Source: Magnolia sinica | Taxonomy: Eukaryota; Streptophyta; Magnoliopsida; Magnoliales; Magnoliaceae | Assembly (NCBI RefSeq): GCF_029962835.1 | Contig: NC_080578.1 | Location: forward strand, 29,839,001-29,903,000 | Direction of reading: 5' to 3' | DNA length: 64,000 bases | Shown: one piece after another, positions 1 to 12,900 of the stretch | Layout of the letters: each line of letters begins with the position of its first letter | Numbering within the stretch: the first letter of the stretch is position 1 | Position numbers and translations under genes: made by a program | Notes under the pieces: generated by a model | The model's database searches: none | Told to the model about the DNA's origin: nothing | What the model saw: the letters and a program-made list of their open reading frames with translations, nothing else

Positions 1-315
1 AATTTAACAATTGTTTAGCCTGAATTAGAGAAAGAATCAATTTATATAAACAATTGATCCAGTGATGCCTAAGGGTGCATTGGACGCTTTGAGTTCCTTG
101 CGATTGATATCTGAATGGTTCTTGAGAGAATCGATCAATTTAAATCATATTCTTATTGATGTTTATGAATGGTTTAGCAGAATTATTTTATGATTGGATA
201 AGACAGGACTTAGATTCCTAGATCATTAGTATTTTATTTTTATTATTTAAAACCCTTTTTTCTCTTGCCGGATTAAAAACTCAAACAAACCATTAGACTT
301 AAATTAGTTATAGGT
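1..315 (+). repeat. Athila-like LTR remnant, left part (interrupted at 315)
   Basis: Non-coding, AT-rich DNA with no credible reading frame. It is the left half of an old LTR: the 5 bp before position 316 (TAGGT) recur at 4,533, and the sequence then resumes with a 'gtggattcgacctcagtc' block that matches the 3' end of the better preserved LTR at 37,378-38,823. The assignment to an Athila-type element rests on that right-hand block. This left part alone would be hard to classify. Confidence 0.55.
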
Positions 316-1779
316 TGTCACGTCCCAAACTCGGAAAACGGGCTCACAAAATTCCCGATCGCCGAATCTAGTGCTGACAGCCTCCGTAGTGTCCCATTCT
401 CGGATTCCGGCACTCTCATGCCAGATTCCGATCCTAGGATCCTACAAGGAGGATTTTCAGTAGATTTTTTTTTTTTTTTTTTGTAATAGAGCATAACCAT
501 AAGCATAACCAAGTCACAAAACAACATCACCACATATCCACTATATCGAAAACTTTTAAGTACAATGCAGAAAGGGAAATACAGGGTGATCAAAAGCTTC
601 AAAATAAACTGATGTGCACTCCTGCCTCAGCGCTGCTGCTGTCCAACACTACCTGCACGCAACGGTCATGCATAAGCTTACAAAAGCTTAGAGGGTACTG
701 TAAGTGTGTGTGCAAGGCCAATGCCAAGTGTATAATATCAGAGTAATGCGGAAATATGCGATAAGTCCATGAATGCTATCAGCTGTACCAACACTATATG
801 ATGCAAGACATGAATGCTATCGGCCATACCAAGGCCATGCGATGCGAGGCCTATGTAGCCAAATGTCATATGCGAGATGCGAAGCAAGCATGTCAGTCCT
901 CATCAAGTACACATATCAGTACAGTTCCTCTCTGGATATCACCGGGGTCTAATACACCTCACACTGACTGCCTCCTCCCTAGCTGCACAGTCAAGCAAGT
1001 GGAAGAGACCACACTATTCGCCTGACCAGTAGTCTGCCAATATCTACCCGGCTCGTCGATAGCGGACTCATTTGCGAGCTGGTCAAACTCAGCCTAGCTT
1101 ATAGCCCCCTCACTCGGGCGGATAAGGCCACACCCCCTTCCAACCGACCACGAAACAGTGGGAGACGCGGCCTACTGGTATTCGGCACTCGGGCGCTCGT
1201 GTATCCACTCGGTCTAGACGTTGGAGCATCTCCTGGTACCAAAAAGGTTCTGGGACTTTCACCCAAGGACATCCTAAGTGCCCACAATGCTAGAACCAAT
1301 ATTTCCGGTATCCGATACGACCATCCACGATGTGCCTGTGGAGGCCACGGCCCTGATGTCGCTAGGGTATGCAGTGATCAAGTCACACATATGCGGAATG
1401 CATGAGTCACATCGTCAAATCATGCAGTAATCCTGTGCGTACCACGCACTCATGTGGGGGCACTTCACCTCACAAGGAGTCCCGTAAATATTTCCACCCA
1501 ACGGCTTATGCTATGATCAAACATTCCTCATATCAAGCATACATATGATGCGTATGGGCATGTATTATGGAGCTATACTAAGCATGTTATAAAGTGATGA
1601 ATTATCCCTACAATGCAGATGGGCTTAGAAGGCCTACACACCACAAGTACGACCTATCAATGGGCCCTAGGGAGAGTCGTAATGCGGACATTTAACCAAC
1701 ATTATACTTGCAATGTGGACGTCAAACCAACATTGCTCCCAAGGCATAGCTTGCCACAAACCATGGAGAAATCATGCAT

Positions 1780-2230
1780 TGCAATGGACCCTAAGGACAA
1801 CCCGTTGGGCCTCGATCCGTGGGCCTTAGGTACATCAAATGGGCCGTATCACATGGGCCTTACATTCATCAAATGAGCCACATTAATGGGCCTTACCAAC
1901 GGGCCTTATGTACATTGCAATGGGCTATAACCCATGTGCCTTAGAATATATCAGAATGGGCCTAATCACATGGGCTTTACATTCATCAATTGAGCCACAT
2001 TAATGGGCCTTACCAACGGGCCTTATGTACATTGCAATGGGCTATAACCCATGGGCCTTTGAATGCATCACAATGGGCCTTGTAACATGGGCCTCAAATA
2101 CATTGAATGGGCATCACAATGGGCCTTGTAACATGGGCCTCAAATACATTGAATGGGCATCACAATGGGCCTTGTAACATGGGCCTCAAATACATTGAAT
2201 GGGCCCCATCACATGGGCCTTACATGTATA
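1780..2230. repeat. GGCCCA/TGGGCC minisatellite in LTR B1
   Basis: Imperfect tandem copies of about 35-40 bp contain 'catgggcctcaaatacat' and 'caatgggcct'. The clearest run, 2,070-2,215, shows three almost identical units. The 6-mer TGGGCC or GGCCCA occurs more than a dozen times. The same kind of array lies in the other family B LTRs. Confidence 0.85.
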
Positions 2231-2299
2231 CCAAGGTGGGCCACACCAAAATACAAGTGGTGATGATGATTTCCACCATTAAAATCCCTAAGGCCCACC

Positions 2300-2415
2300 A
2301 ACAAATATATATTATATAATATAATATATAATATATACAATATAACATATATAATATAATATATATATATATATTATGATATATATATATTATGATATAT
2401 ATATATATATATACA
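2300..2415. repeat. AT-rich (TA)n microsatellite
   Basis: Degenerate TA/ATAT repeats are followed by a short CA-rich tract with ACACAC units. Similar TA tracts occur in other family B LTRs next to a 'gtgggcccacc' block. Confidence 0.85.
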
Positions 2416-4532
2416 CACACACCACACGCATGCACACACGCACACACACGCGCACAGCAGGGGGTCCCACCGTCCAGGGTGGATGGTGCGGACGAACACA
2501 TACAGCAAGGTAGGCCCCACCGTCCGTCTGGACGGTGGGCAGCAACACATACATCTCTGCGGGTCCCATGTGGGGCCCACCATAACGTTTATCTTCCATC
2601 CAACTTGTTCACAAGGTCGCACGGGCCTGGAAGAAGAGGAAAAAATGAATTTCAGCTTGATCCGAAACTTCTGTGGCCCATAAAAGGGTTTCAATGGTAG
2701 AGTTCAATCACCGCTGTTTTCTTGTGGTGTGGGCTGCCTGAGGTCTGGATCTGACTGATTTTTGGAGGGGACCCACCTCAATGGGTGGTCCACCTCATGG
2801 ACGGCGTGGATACAAAATATACATCATGGTGGGGCCCACATGAGGGGCCGTGGGTCCCTGCACGGACGCCCGCCTACGCGCAAGGCAGCGCCTGCGCCTC
2901 TGGCGCTGTCAGCGGCAGCAGCGAAAGCTGCTGCCCTTATATATATATATTTTTATTTTTTTGAAAATCACATTTTTGTGTGGTTTTTCGGTGGTAGGGC
3001 CCGCATCAACAAAATCCACTCCAGCCATTGGACTCTGTATCCTGTGACAAGTCCATCAAGTCCAATATTGGATATGGTTTGGGGTACAAAAACATCAGGG
3101 CGGAATTCAACGGTAGAAAATACCGTTTGTTATGCTAAGGCCCGCCAAGACATCGGATTGAGCCCATTTTTCAGCTCAACGCCTGAAATGATTTAAGGCA
3201 TGGAATGGACGGCGTGGATTGACCACATACATCAAGGTGGGGCATGGACCAGTAACCCACCCCAAAAGCTTGTGAACCAAGCAATATTTGTGTTTTCATT
3301 TCAGTCCAGCGACGTCCCTGGACAGGGACGGCCTATGCATAGAGCATGCACAAGGTGGGCCTTGCTCCTGTGGGCCACCAAATGGATGAATGGTAAGGAT
3401 AAAACATACATTAAGGTGGGGCCCATCCAAGTGGGTCACATGGCCACCCCATCACACACAAAGATAAATAAATAAATAAATAAAAGAGAGGGAGAGAGAG
3501 AGATAGAGAGAGAAATGGGACACGCATGATGGAGGGCTCCGCCACTATGAGCCCTCCCTTACAAGCAATCATACATCGAGTGGGTCCCATTGCATGTGGG
3601 CCCACCAAATCAAGGATCAACGGTGGAGATCCCTTCTCCACCAAAATGAAAGGTCTAGATGACCCTTTACAAGCTAGAAAATAGACATCATGATGGGGTT
3701 CATAGAGAATGGCCCCATCACGGAATGATCATGAAGATCAAGGTGGGCCATCGACCACATCTTAAGGTCCCAAGTGAGATCCATACCATTGATCGGTAGG
3801 CCTCACTTGGTCCATCATCAAAACATGAAAAACCTATCCTATAAGGCACCCACCGTCCGATCTTCTTGGTTCGATGGAAAGCCGACCTCCTTGTGCTTCA
3901 CTTTGATGGTGGGAGATGAAGATTCAAGGCTAAGATGGAAGATGTTGGGATGGAAAGTGGGCCACACTACTCACTTCTCTTTTTTTTTTCTCCTTGGAAA
4001 AATGTAGACGTGTGAGGCTTATGGGTTGCTTGGAATTGGTGTGAGAAAAGAGAAAGAGAGAGAGAGAGGGAGATAAGGAGAGGTGATGGGTGTGATGGGT
4101 GAGTGATGTGAGGTGAGGGATGGGTGAAGTGAGAGGTGGTTTGACTTTGGTGAGAAAAAGCATGGGTTGCTTTACTTGTGGAGAAAGGTGATGTGTACTT
4201 GACATGAGGTGATGGATGGGATTGATTGATGGGATTGATTTGACACATTGTAGAGATTCTCTTGGGATTGCAAACGCGCGGCGTTTTCTTCGAAATAAAC
4301 GCCGGCTCACATCTTCCTGCCAGGGTATCGGATCGGTACAAGAGACGCGGCGTTAGAACCGCGACGACGGTGCGGTCACAAAGGTACAAGTCTCGAATTA
4401 AACCGACTCAAATCTACAACATACGACTTAGGGTCGATCGCAACGTCGATTATACGTCACAGGTTGTCGAAATTCGACAGGAAGGATCGCGAGACTCGAT
4501 GGAACAGTACGAACTAGGATACGGGTCTTACA

Positions 4533-4700
4533 TAGGTAGTGCTCCCCATTCCCTGTGGATTCGACCTCAGTCTTACTGAGTTATTACTAAATCGCAACCT
4601 TGCACTTTGGGGTTGACGAATAATAAACACGGTGCATTGGCAACCCTAACCCTTGACCTAAAACAGTCAAAACCTCTAAATGATCTTAAAACTAATAGGT
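4533..4700 (+). repeat. Athila-like LTR 3' end and decayed primer-binding site
   Basis: This continues the LTR interrupted at 315. The block 'gtggattcgacctcagtc', then 'tactgagttattact' and 'gcactttggggtt', aligns by eye with 38,758-38,823 at the end of the plus-strand Athila LTR. The expected Asp-type primer site just after it is barely recognisable ('cggtgcattggcaa', about 4,630-4,650). Confidence 0.5.
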
Positions 4701-5075
4701 AAACCTTTTATTTATCATCTCTTAAGCTACATGAGCCTAAATTAACCATCCTTATATTGGATTTAGAGGTCTCGTGTTGTTGAAAAAACTACACAATTTC
4801 AACGACCTTCGATCTAACCAAGAACGTCTAAAATAGGACAGTGGGCTAGGGCAGGATTTCAAGTAATTCAGCTGCAACAGAGTGCCACCCTTGGTCTCAC
4901 CGAAGCCACCTTCGGTATGAACAAAAGTGCTCAAGTATGTCTAGAGGCTTAATTTCCTATCCAAATTTGGTACGACCGAACCTACATTCAGTGTAACCGA
5001 AGACTAGCCATTTCTGCCCGTTTTATGATCATTGGAACTCGATTTCTTTATAAAGGAGATTCGATCTTTGATCAT
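4701..5075. repeat. LTR-like remnant with 'tacgaccgaacc' motifs
   Basis: No coding sequence. Around 4,890-5,000 there are several spaced copies of short 'accgaag' / 'gaccgaac' words like those in the Athila LTR at 37,670-37,990, so it is probably a degenerate LTR piece. The right edge runs into the minus-strand RNase H remnant. Confidence 0.35.
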
Positions 5076-6340
5076 TTAAGAGGGTTTGTTATGCAAATGA
5101 AGCTTAGGTAAATCCCCAATTATATCCCACATTCTAAGCCTTATATTCCATAAAATTCGATTTATCTTTTTAAGCTTTACCAATCTAATGAGGATTCCAA
5201 CCTTAATGTTGAAGATAAACTCAATTCCACCATTCTCTAGAATATAACTTTGTAAAAGCCTCTTACCATTTTTCATGGAGTAATTTAAATGGAAATCATT
5301 TAGCATTCTACTTGCATAGTAGATATTACATGGTTTCTTGTCATTCCTTTGACCTAACACGGCCCCAATAGCATAGTCACTAGCATCACACATTATTTCA
5401 AAAGGAATACTCCAATTGGGTGGCTGCATGATTGGTGTAGTTGACAATATACCCTTTAGCTTTGTAAAAGTCTCTTGGCATGAGTCAATCCACTTAAATG
5501 GGACATCCTTTTGAAGGAGGTTAATGGTATAGAGATTTAGCTAAAGTCCTTAATGAACCTCATATAAAATCCTGCAAGATGTAGAAAAGAGTGAATATCA
5601 CGTATACTTTTGGGAGCCGAAAAATTAGCAATCAAATATATTTTGGCCTTGTCCATTTCGATTCCATTGGATGAGGTAACATGTCCAAGGACAATTCCCC
5701 TTTAAACCATGAAGTGACACTTTTTCCAATTTAAGACAAAGTTTTTTTCTTCACACCTTGTCAAAATCAAATTCAAGTCCTCGAGGCACTCGTCAAATGT
5801 ACTTCCAAAAAAGGAGAAGTCATCCATGAACACTTCCAGAAAATGTCCAACCTTGTTTGAAAAGATACTAAGTATACATTTCTTGAATGTCGCAGAAGCA
5901 TTACATAACCCAAATGGCATCCTTTGGTAACCAAAGCTGCCAAAGGGGCATGTAAAGGTAGTTTTCTCCTAATCTTTAGGGGCTATCTTTATCTGATTGT
6001 ATCCCAAGTACCCGTCTAGGAAGAAATAGTAGGAATGGCTGGCCAATCTATCCAAAATTTGATTAACAAAAGGTAAGAGAAAGTGGTCTTTCCTCGTGAT
6101 AGTATTCAACTTCCTGTAGTCAATGCACATGCTCCAACCAGTGGTAACTCTAGTTGGCATGAGTTCATTATTGGCATTTGATACAATGGTAATTCCAAAC
6201 TTCTTAAGCACCACTTAAGTTAGACTCATCCACTGACTATCGGATATAATGTAGATAATATTCACATCCAATAGTTTTAACACATCCATCGTAACCACAT
6301 CCCTCATGTTAGGATTTAATTGGTGTTGTGGTTTACTTGA
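5076..6340 (-). pseudogene. Athila-type pol remnant: reverse transcriptase and RNase H
   Basis: Minus-strand reverse transcriptase of the Ty3/gypsy Athila type, which would copy the element's RNA into DNA. Reading from 6,340 down: an upstream RT block with VLKLLDVNIIYIISDSQW, then VTTGWSMCIDYRKLN and FLDGYLGYNQIKIAP (6,214-5,969), MPFGLCNASATF and the active-site segment VFMDDFSFFG (5,920-5,702). The RNase H domain starts PFEIMCDASDYAIGAVLGQR (5,447-5,076). The VTTGW..CIDYRKLN signature is typical of Athila rather than Tekay or Ogre. Frames change and stops occur between the blocks, no integrase follows, and the left end passes into LTR-like sequence, so it is a dead fragment. Confidence 0.85.
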
Positions 6341-6369
6341 TGTTTTGGCATTCTCATTTTTTTAGTGAG

Positions 6370-6855
6370 AAATATTGTATATTTTTCCCTTGTTAGGCAT
6401 TGGTTTTATAAACATGGATGAACTTATTGATCTAATTACACATGTCTTCTCTTACAATGTAATTTTGAGAGCTAAGGAGAAAATGATGCTTGAAGTACGA
6501 ATTTAATGCTCAAAGATTTACCAAGTAAAGGATTATATCTATGGAGCTTAAGATTGAAAAATCCAAGATCTAAGGAAAGCAACTGAGGAAGCAAGAAAAT
6601 TGAAGTTGCAAAGTACAAAAAATTGGATGTACTGAAATCGACAATTCGATGCAATTGATGATGCCTTCGATGTTAGCGAAGTAAGTATTCGATGACATTG
6701 AAGCTGCTCGATCCCATTGCAAAAATCATGAATTTTTGAGTTTGGTTGCTAGACATATTGGAGCATTTTTCGATGTCATCAGAAAAATCCACAAATTTGA
6801 AAGTCAGTTGCTTAATAGTTTCCTGTTTTCAGACAGACTCTTTGATGGGACTTCG
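6370..6855 (+). repeat. Athila-like LTR, first segment
   Basis: The start ('tgtatatttttcccttgtta ... ttttataaacatg') resembles the start of the LTR at 37,378 ('ttgcatatttacccatattt ... ttttataaacatg'), followed by matching 'aatttaatgctcaa' and 'gatccaaggaaa'-type blocks. It contains TCGATGTCATCGA-like words (6,640-6,780). The last 5 bp, CTTCG, are the target duplication of the family A Tekay element. Confidence 0.6.
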
Positions 6856-9152
6856 TGTCACGCACTGAAATCCGGCACCTGGGTATATCTGACCCCAATT
6901 CCGTACCCGAAGGCATGACTTATGTTTTGTATGTTTATATTTCATAATCCACACATATATTGACAAAATGATCTCATTCATAAAATATAACAATCCGAAA
7001 ATTTAATGATCAAACATTTATTTAAAGAAGAATAAAATATCTATGTACCGATTATTCAAGGTTATCTCCAAACTCATGTCATCTCCATAATATCATACTA
7101 TACTTAATGTTCATTGCACTTATCTAGAAAATGCTAAAGAAATAAAATAAAGAAAAGAAAATCTCTTTAAGCGCCTCCATGAGATCCTAATCCTGAAATT
7201 TTAAAATCCCAATAGGGTAAGCTGGGAAGCCTAGTAAGAAATCTCAACACATGTTTTAAAAATAACATCATATAATCTGAATAGAATATACTAAAAGATA
7301 CAATACCTATTTAGGCAAAGCAACAGATGAGGAGATTAATAAACAAGATTTTTTTTAATTGTACATTCAAAGAAAAATCAATGAATAAAATCAACATATG
7401 ATAAAATCTACAATAGCAAGTGCGGTTTATTCTTTTTAACACCGGGGCTAGTTTACACCGGTTGTCCAATACCCACGCCAATACAACTCCTAACTTGGCA
7501 ATGGGAACCTCTTGCATGACATGCTCACTCATCCAAAGGGCACTTGGTGAGGGACCCATTTGTACGTTAGTTGGTCAAACTACTGCCCTACCGAACCTGA
7601 TAGTGGGAACCTTTTGTAATCCTGACATGTTTACCTACTGAAAGGGTATGGTAAAGGTTCTAAGAGGTATCAGTTAGGTTTCTGGGACTTTCAACCCAAG
7701 GGTCTTGATCGCCCTACCTATTTACGCTTTAGGGATTTTCAACTTAGAGGACTTGATCGCCCCAACGATTTTTGGGTGTTCTAATAACTATTTTGATGGT
7801 GCATGATTTTAATAATTTCATGTACCAAATAAAAATAATACATAAATAAATAATCTTTCATGACTGTTATTTCTCGATTGAATGTATGATACGTGGTGTA
7901 CATAAATTTTTTAAAAATGGTAATCACTGTAAACTGTTAGTGCATCGTCAAAATCCCTTGTAGAAAAATTCAAATGCCACATAATCCATCTGATTGAAGA
8001 GTCTAAAAAAAAATTCTATACTAATTCAAATTTTCTGATAGAAAAAAAATAATAATAAAATAAAATCTAAATATATTTTTTTATCTTATATATAAAAAAA
8101 ATAATAAAAGAATAATCAATGCATGGTAAACAATAATCCAATTTACCGTTGAATTAAAGTATGCTAGTTAAAATAAAGCCAACTAAATAAATAATACAAA
8201 TCCAAATGACATAATTACAAATTTGGTAAATAACCACAAATAAAAAAAAATCAAACAAATGCATAATAACTAAGATGAATCATTCATATAAACTAAAAGG
8301 AATTTAAAGGCAATCAAATGAATTTAATTCTAAGAAATAAATGACAAACAAATAAATAATTAAAAAAATTCAAGTGAGAGAAAACTCACCTTAAAAAAAA
8401 AAAAAAAAAAAAAAAAAAACTCCCCCTTTTTTTTCTTTCCTCTTTTCCTTCTTCTTCTTCTTCTTCTTCTTATTTATTTATTTATTTGAATTTTTTGCCA
8501 TTCAAAGCATGTGTTCCACATTGCTTTCATTCAATGCACATGTTATGCACTACATGTGTGCCATATGTGTGCCACATGTGTGCATATGATGCATGTGATG
8601 TATTCGATGCATGCATGCCATGTGTGAAAGGTATGTTTGCATGATGTGTTTGGTGCATGTGTGTGGTTGTGATGTATTTGATGCATGCATGCCACATGTG
8701 TGAAAGGTATGTGTGCATGATGTATTTGTAATAAGTGTGCATGAATGAAATGGTTGTACAAGGTGTCTAGTATTTGATGATGAATTAATCTATGGTTTTG
8801 ATGTATTCAATGGTACATAAATGGATGATGTAGATGGATGGATGAATCAATGTATAATAGATGGATGGATGGATGGATAAATATACGGTTGGATGAGTTC
8901 ATGTGTGATCGGGGAAGAGACTTCGTGATGTACCTGTGGATTAGTGGTGAGATGGACGGTCAGTTTAGATGGATGGACAAGTATTCCGATGATTTCACCA
9001 TATGGACGGTTTGATGGTTGTATCATTAGATGGATGGTTAAATGTATGGTTGGATTTATTAGTAAATGAACAGTTGGATCGGATATATTCAAATCAATAG
9101 TTGAGATTGAACAAGTTGATCTTGTAGATCGACGGTCATATCAGACTAATTG

Positions 9153-12100
9153 TGTAACGCCCCAAACTTTTCGATACTCGAGCATCAAAAGTCCTTGAAC
9201 GTTACCAAAAGATCCAACATAACATATACATATTACCAATCCAACTATTCTAGCCTTACGTCCTTGCCTTGACACTAACCCAACCATTAGGAATGATTTC
9301 CATCCATAGATCAAGCCATTGGACCATTGATTTTGAGACAAGACCATCCATCATGTAAATTGATGTACGTACCTTCCTTTAAAGGAATTGACAAATAACT
9401 CCCTATCCACAATAATTTAGATATATATTCTTCTATAAGAATTACTTAGAAATATGCCTAAAAGCATATAAAGCCATTAGATTTCACAAAAATCTTAAAT
9501 TACCAATAATTACGATAATGCCACTAAACTAGACCCTTGAATTCTAGTTCACTCAGTTCCCAGGATCTGTTTAACGTGAAACTTTATACCATGCTTAATT
9601 AGCCTAAATTAACTGTACACATCAAATCTCAGCCCTTAGATCATTGTAAAAGTGATCCGATCGACAAATCAGCCACTAACTGTTAATTTTGGGTGATCCT
9701 TGGATATACTTCAATTTTGAGCTCAACACCTTAAATTAAAAGGAAAAACGGATGGACGGAGTAGAGCTCTCAAATGCATCACCGCGGACCCCACATCCGA
9801 ATCGAGAGTGCACAAACTGTGCACAACCGGCGTGCACTGGACCGGAAGTTCCGGTCAAAGCGCGTTAGACCCGACGATTTCCGAGTCCGAGAGAGAATCT
9901 CTTTCATCTCTCCCGTCCGTGCGGACGGTCGTCCACTGGGAACATGATCTGGGCCACCCCTGTGATCAAAACAAATGATCTGAACTGTCCATTAGGGTCT
10001 GGGAACGAAACTGATCAAGCCATTGTTTTCTCCACTTGTTTCCAAACAATCACGCGTGCACGATTTCAAACACAAACAACCTAATTCTGTGAACGGACGA
10101 CATACAACCGATTGAGAATGGGCGACCATCGCAATGATGATGGGAGATCCGAACCGTCCAAAATCAAGGGCTGAGGATTCCGATCCGACCTTAACTGACG
10201 GAGAGCAGGGAAAAGAAAACCAGAGCATTCGGTTTCCGCCGGTCTCTCTGTGATAAATGTCTTCCGAAAGTCAAGATTCGCAGGGGCTCCGCAAATGACG
10301 TTCGCAGCAGCGAACAACGTGATTGGAATAAGGATTTTGTGGGCCAGAGATCGTGGGACAGTGATCCCTGACCGTCCAAGGACAAGATCCCAAGCAAAGA
10401 CCGGTTGGGAAACGACTGATCATTAGAGCAGTGGCCACCTGCCCGATCAAAAGTACAGGATGATGAGAACAGGGACAGACATCAAGGAGAATCAGAAACG
10501 ACCATCTGATGGTCCCTCACCAAATAAGACCTCCTTAACGAACCGATCAGATTAAAACTTCAATGGAGGTATCATTCCAGAACCCCTCATCTGTCGGTTA
10601 CGCAACTCCTTGCGCAGACAGAGTGCAAATGCGACTGGTTCCGTCTGAAACGGAACTCGTCTCCACAGGGACTGGAGCTTATAAAAGCTCCACGCTGAGA
10701 CGAGAGAGGAATCAGCGGATTCCACGTAAAGGAAGAGAGAAAAGAAAAGAAGGAAATGAAAAAAAGGAAAGTAAGGAATAGAGAGGAAAAAAGAAAGAAA
10801 GAAAGAAAAGAATGAAAAGAAAAGAGAAAGGAAAGAAACAAAAAGAAAGGAAAGAAAGAGAAAGAAAGGAAGAAAGGAAGAAAGATAGCGAGTCGACTTG
10901 CCAAGTTCGAGTCAAGGCCAGGTGAGGGTTTTTTCCTTTAAGCTTTCGATAATTTAAGTTGATATATTTATCCCGCCCCTTTTGCCTTCATGCTATTTTA
11001 TCGCTCATTTTTTACATGCTTTTTATCTTAATTGAGTTGATGCATTTTATCTCGCCTTTGCACTTGCCCTTTCCATGCCTTTTATCTGATCTCAGATTTC
11101 TATTACTTTCCCTCTGTTTACATTTTAAATGGATATCATCAATTATTAGCCTTTTTGAGATTTTTACATGATATCCATTGCAAGAGGCTTTCCTGAGTTT
11201 ATGTGAGGCTATGGATACAAACCTTGCTCTTGCCTTCAATCATCATGAGCTAGCCTTAACCACTCTCCTCAGTTTGAGTTGACCTTCGTCACTCACCTCT
11301 TATTTGTGCTGGTTATTGTCACTCGCAGATGACCTTAACCACTCTCCTCAGTTCGAGTTGACCTTCGTCACTCGCCTCTTATTCGAGCTGGTTATTATCA
11401 CTCGCCTCTTTAAACCTTATGGGCTTAGCAGGTGTCTTGAGATTCTTAATTGACCATGGATTAAGGAATTCTCTCTTGATATAAGTATTATGATGGGAAT
11501 CCCTCCTCTAGTGATCAATTAAATATTGTGGACGTAATACATTTTTGGTAGTGGCCCTGGGGCGACATGTAATTTCCATGTTTCTCGGGTTAATGGTGTC
11601 CTGGTTGGTGTATGTGAGACGTTCTATATACGCAGTACATCAATTCTGAGTTATGGTTTGGGGGGGGGGAGTTTGGTCGTCACAAATAGTCGCTCCAATC
11701 TCTGGGGGCGTATTCTCCTGGTTCATCTGTTGTACCCATTTTAGGACAACTATGTAAAACCATGTTAAGCGTGGGACACGCCGGCGAATATCCGTAGTAT
11801 GAGATGCGGGTTTAGTCGGATAGTTCTGATCATATTCTACATTATGGCGATCACTAAGTGTAATATACCTCATATACTTTACTAGACATGCATCTCATGT
11901 AAATTGTTTGCGCATTGATATCTCTTGTAGTGTGGATTACTTGACGTATTAGAACATTTATCTCGCTTTCATGAATCTCTTGAATTACTGTTAATCTTAA
12001 AGGATAGCCATCAGTATGAGTAGGGCATTGACCCTCTTCCAACTGTACAGATGATCTAGGTGACATATAGATTGAAGACTTAAAAGACCAGCTTTCTATA

Positions 12101-12399
12101 GAAGACAACACCAAAAAAATATGAAGACAGATTATTTACTTAGTTTTATATTTCTGCTGCGAACTCGATGAATGTAATAAGCTTCCATTGGGAAGGCCAT
12201 TAGTTATTCTTTTACTCTGATGAAATATAATCAATACAGTTGATTTTGTTCTTGTGAATGTTACCTTCATGAATGTATATGGATGTAAATAAATAAAAAG
12301 GCTGCGATTTCAGATCATCCAGTTTGTACATTATTAATTAACAACCGGTTTTCTCGGGTATGAGTATGAACTCGGGTCGTGAAATCTCAGGATGTTACA
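9153..12399. mobile_element. Nested solo LTR, family C
   Basis: A 3,247 bp unit starts TGTAACGCCCCAAAC, ends GGATGTTACA, and has a perfect 5 bp duplication AATTG (9,148-9,152 and 12,400-12,404) inside the family A 3' LTR. No gag or pol is present. Orientation is unresolved: both ends are similar GT-rich/inverted sequences. A TATA-like 'agcttataaaagct' (about 10,677-10,690) followed by a purine-rich run (10,720-10,890) hints at plus, while the left end resembles the U5 end of families A and B read on minus. Repeated 'gagttgaccttcgtcactcg' units occur at 11,270-11,410. Short frames on both strands look incidental. Confidence 0.85.
10720..10890. repeat. Purine-rich (GAAA)n tract in LTR C
   Basis: About 170 bp is nearly pure purine on the plus strand, made of irregular GAAA/GGAAA units. 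Frames predicted across it (poly-F/S/L on minus) are low-complexity artefacts. Confidence 0.9.
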
Positions 12400-12459
12400 A
12401 ATTGGGTACATCGATCAATGGTTAAAATTAGATGGTTAAGATTTTTTTGAGTTATTACA

Positions 12460-12476
12460 TTCTACCCTCCTTAAAA
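12460..12476 (-). other. Polypurine tract of family A element
   Basis: On the minus strand CTTTTAAGGAGGGTAGAA lies directly before the 3' LTR start TGTAATAACTC. This is the expected primer position for plus-strand cDNA synthesis and fixes the element's orientation. Confidence 0.85.
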
Positions 12477-12489
12477 GAAATTTCGTCCT

Positions 12490-12900
12490 CGAAATTTACA
12501 TACCTATAATGCTAACAGGTGAGGGTATTTCTCTTTGATCTCGGCCTCTCATTCCCAAGAAGCCTCTTCCTTGGTATGGTGACTCCACTGAACCCTTACT
12601 AACGACGGATTGAAGCACTTGGTCTTTCTGGTCAAGAATACGCACTGGCTGTTCGATATATGAAGCGTCTTCCCGAATATCGAATGGTTACCAATCTATA
12701 AAATGAGAAATGTCCCGCTCATATTTCCTTAACATCGACACATGGAAAACATCATGAATACCAGATAACTGAGGCGGTAAAGCAAGCCTATATGCGACAA
12801 TACTAACCCTCTCTAGAACCTCAAACGAACCTATATACCTTGGAGACAACTTTCCCTTGTTACCGAACCTTATGACGCCCTTCATAGGAGAAATCTTTAA
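12490..12900 (-). pseudogene. Family A integrase C-terminus and chromodomain
   Basis: The minus-strand segment 12,885-12,688 carries the GPY/F-type module (GKLSPRYIGSFEVLERV, then LSGIHDVFHVSMLRKY). It is followed downstream by a chromodomain-like tail with PVRILDQKDQVL and VEWSHHTKEEASWE (about 12,660-12,530). In chromoviruses this tail follows integrase and is thought to steer insertion to particular chromatin. A stop replaces a residue shortly after ASWE and a frame change separates the two modules. The domain pair is the best clade marker here and supports Tekay/Del. Confidence 0.8.

Larger units (their letters stand above)
316..4532 (-). mobile_element. Solo LTR of family B (Tekay/Del-like), copy B1
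   Basis: A 4,217 bp unit begins TGTCACGTCCCAAACTC and ends ACGGGTCTTACA, and is flanked by a perfect 5 bp duplication TAGGT (311-315 and 4,533-4,537). No internal retrotransposon region is present, so it is a solo LTR left by LTR-LTR recombination. Orientation comes from the relative at 43,839-48,764, which abuts a polypurine tract and minus-strand pol. Read on the minus strand, the LTR starts TGTAAGACCCGTATCC and ends GGGACGTGACA. Inside are a GGCCCA-rich minisatellite (about 1,780-2,230), a TA-rich microsatellite (2,300-2,415), GA-rich stretches, and a decayed copy of the conserved TATA-like block (671-689). Predicted short frames within it are repeat-derived, not genes. Confidence 0.9.
6856..12459 (-). 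repeat. 3' LTR of family A element (split by nested LTR)
   Basis: It begins TGTCACGCACTGAAATCC, ends GAGTTATTACA, and abuts the polypurine tract. The LTR proper is 6,856-9,152 plus 12,405-12,459; the rest is the nested unit and one copy of its AATTG duplication. It carries a poly-A/CTT-rich stretch (8,392-8,470), a 'gtgtgcatgatg' repeat zone (8,540-8,740) and an (ATGG)n tract (8,835-8,880), all shared with the 5' LTR. Confidence 0.9.

Noticed and set aside
2220..2700. Overlapping frames with poly-IY and poly-H/T on both strands
   Set aside because: They come from TA and CA microsatellites and repeated 'gggtcccac' words inside LTR B1.
4262..4579. 105-codon frame on plus crossing 4,532
   Set aside because: It runs from family B LTR sequence across its end and duplication into the interrupted Athila LTR, so it cannot be an ancestral gene.
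10587..10915. Minus-strand frames rich in F, S and L, membrane-protein-like
   Set aside because: Derived from the purine-rich (GAAA)n tract in solo LTR C; no counterpart gene structure.
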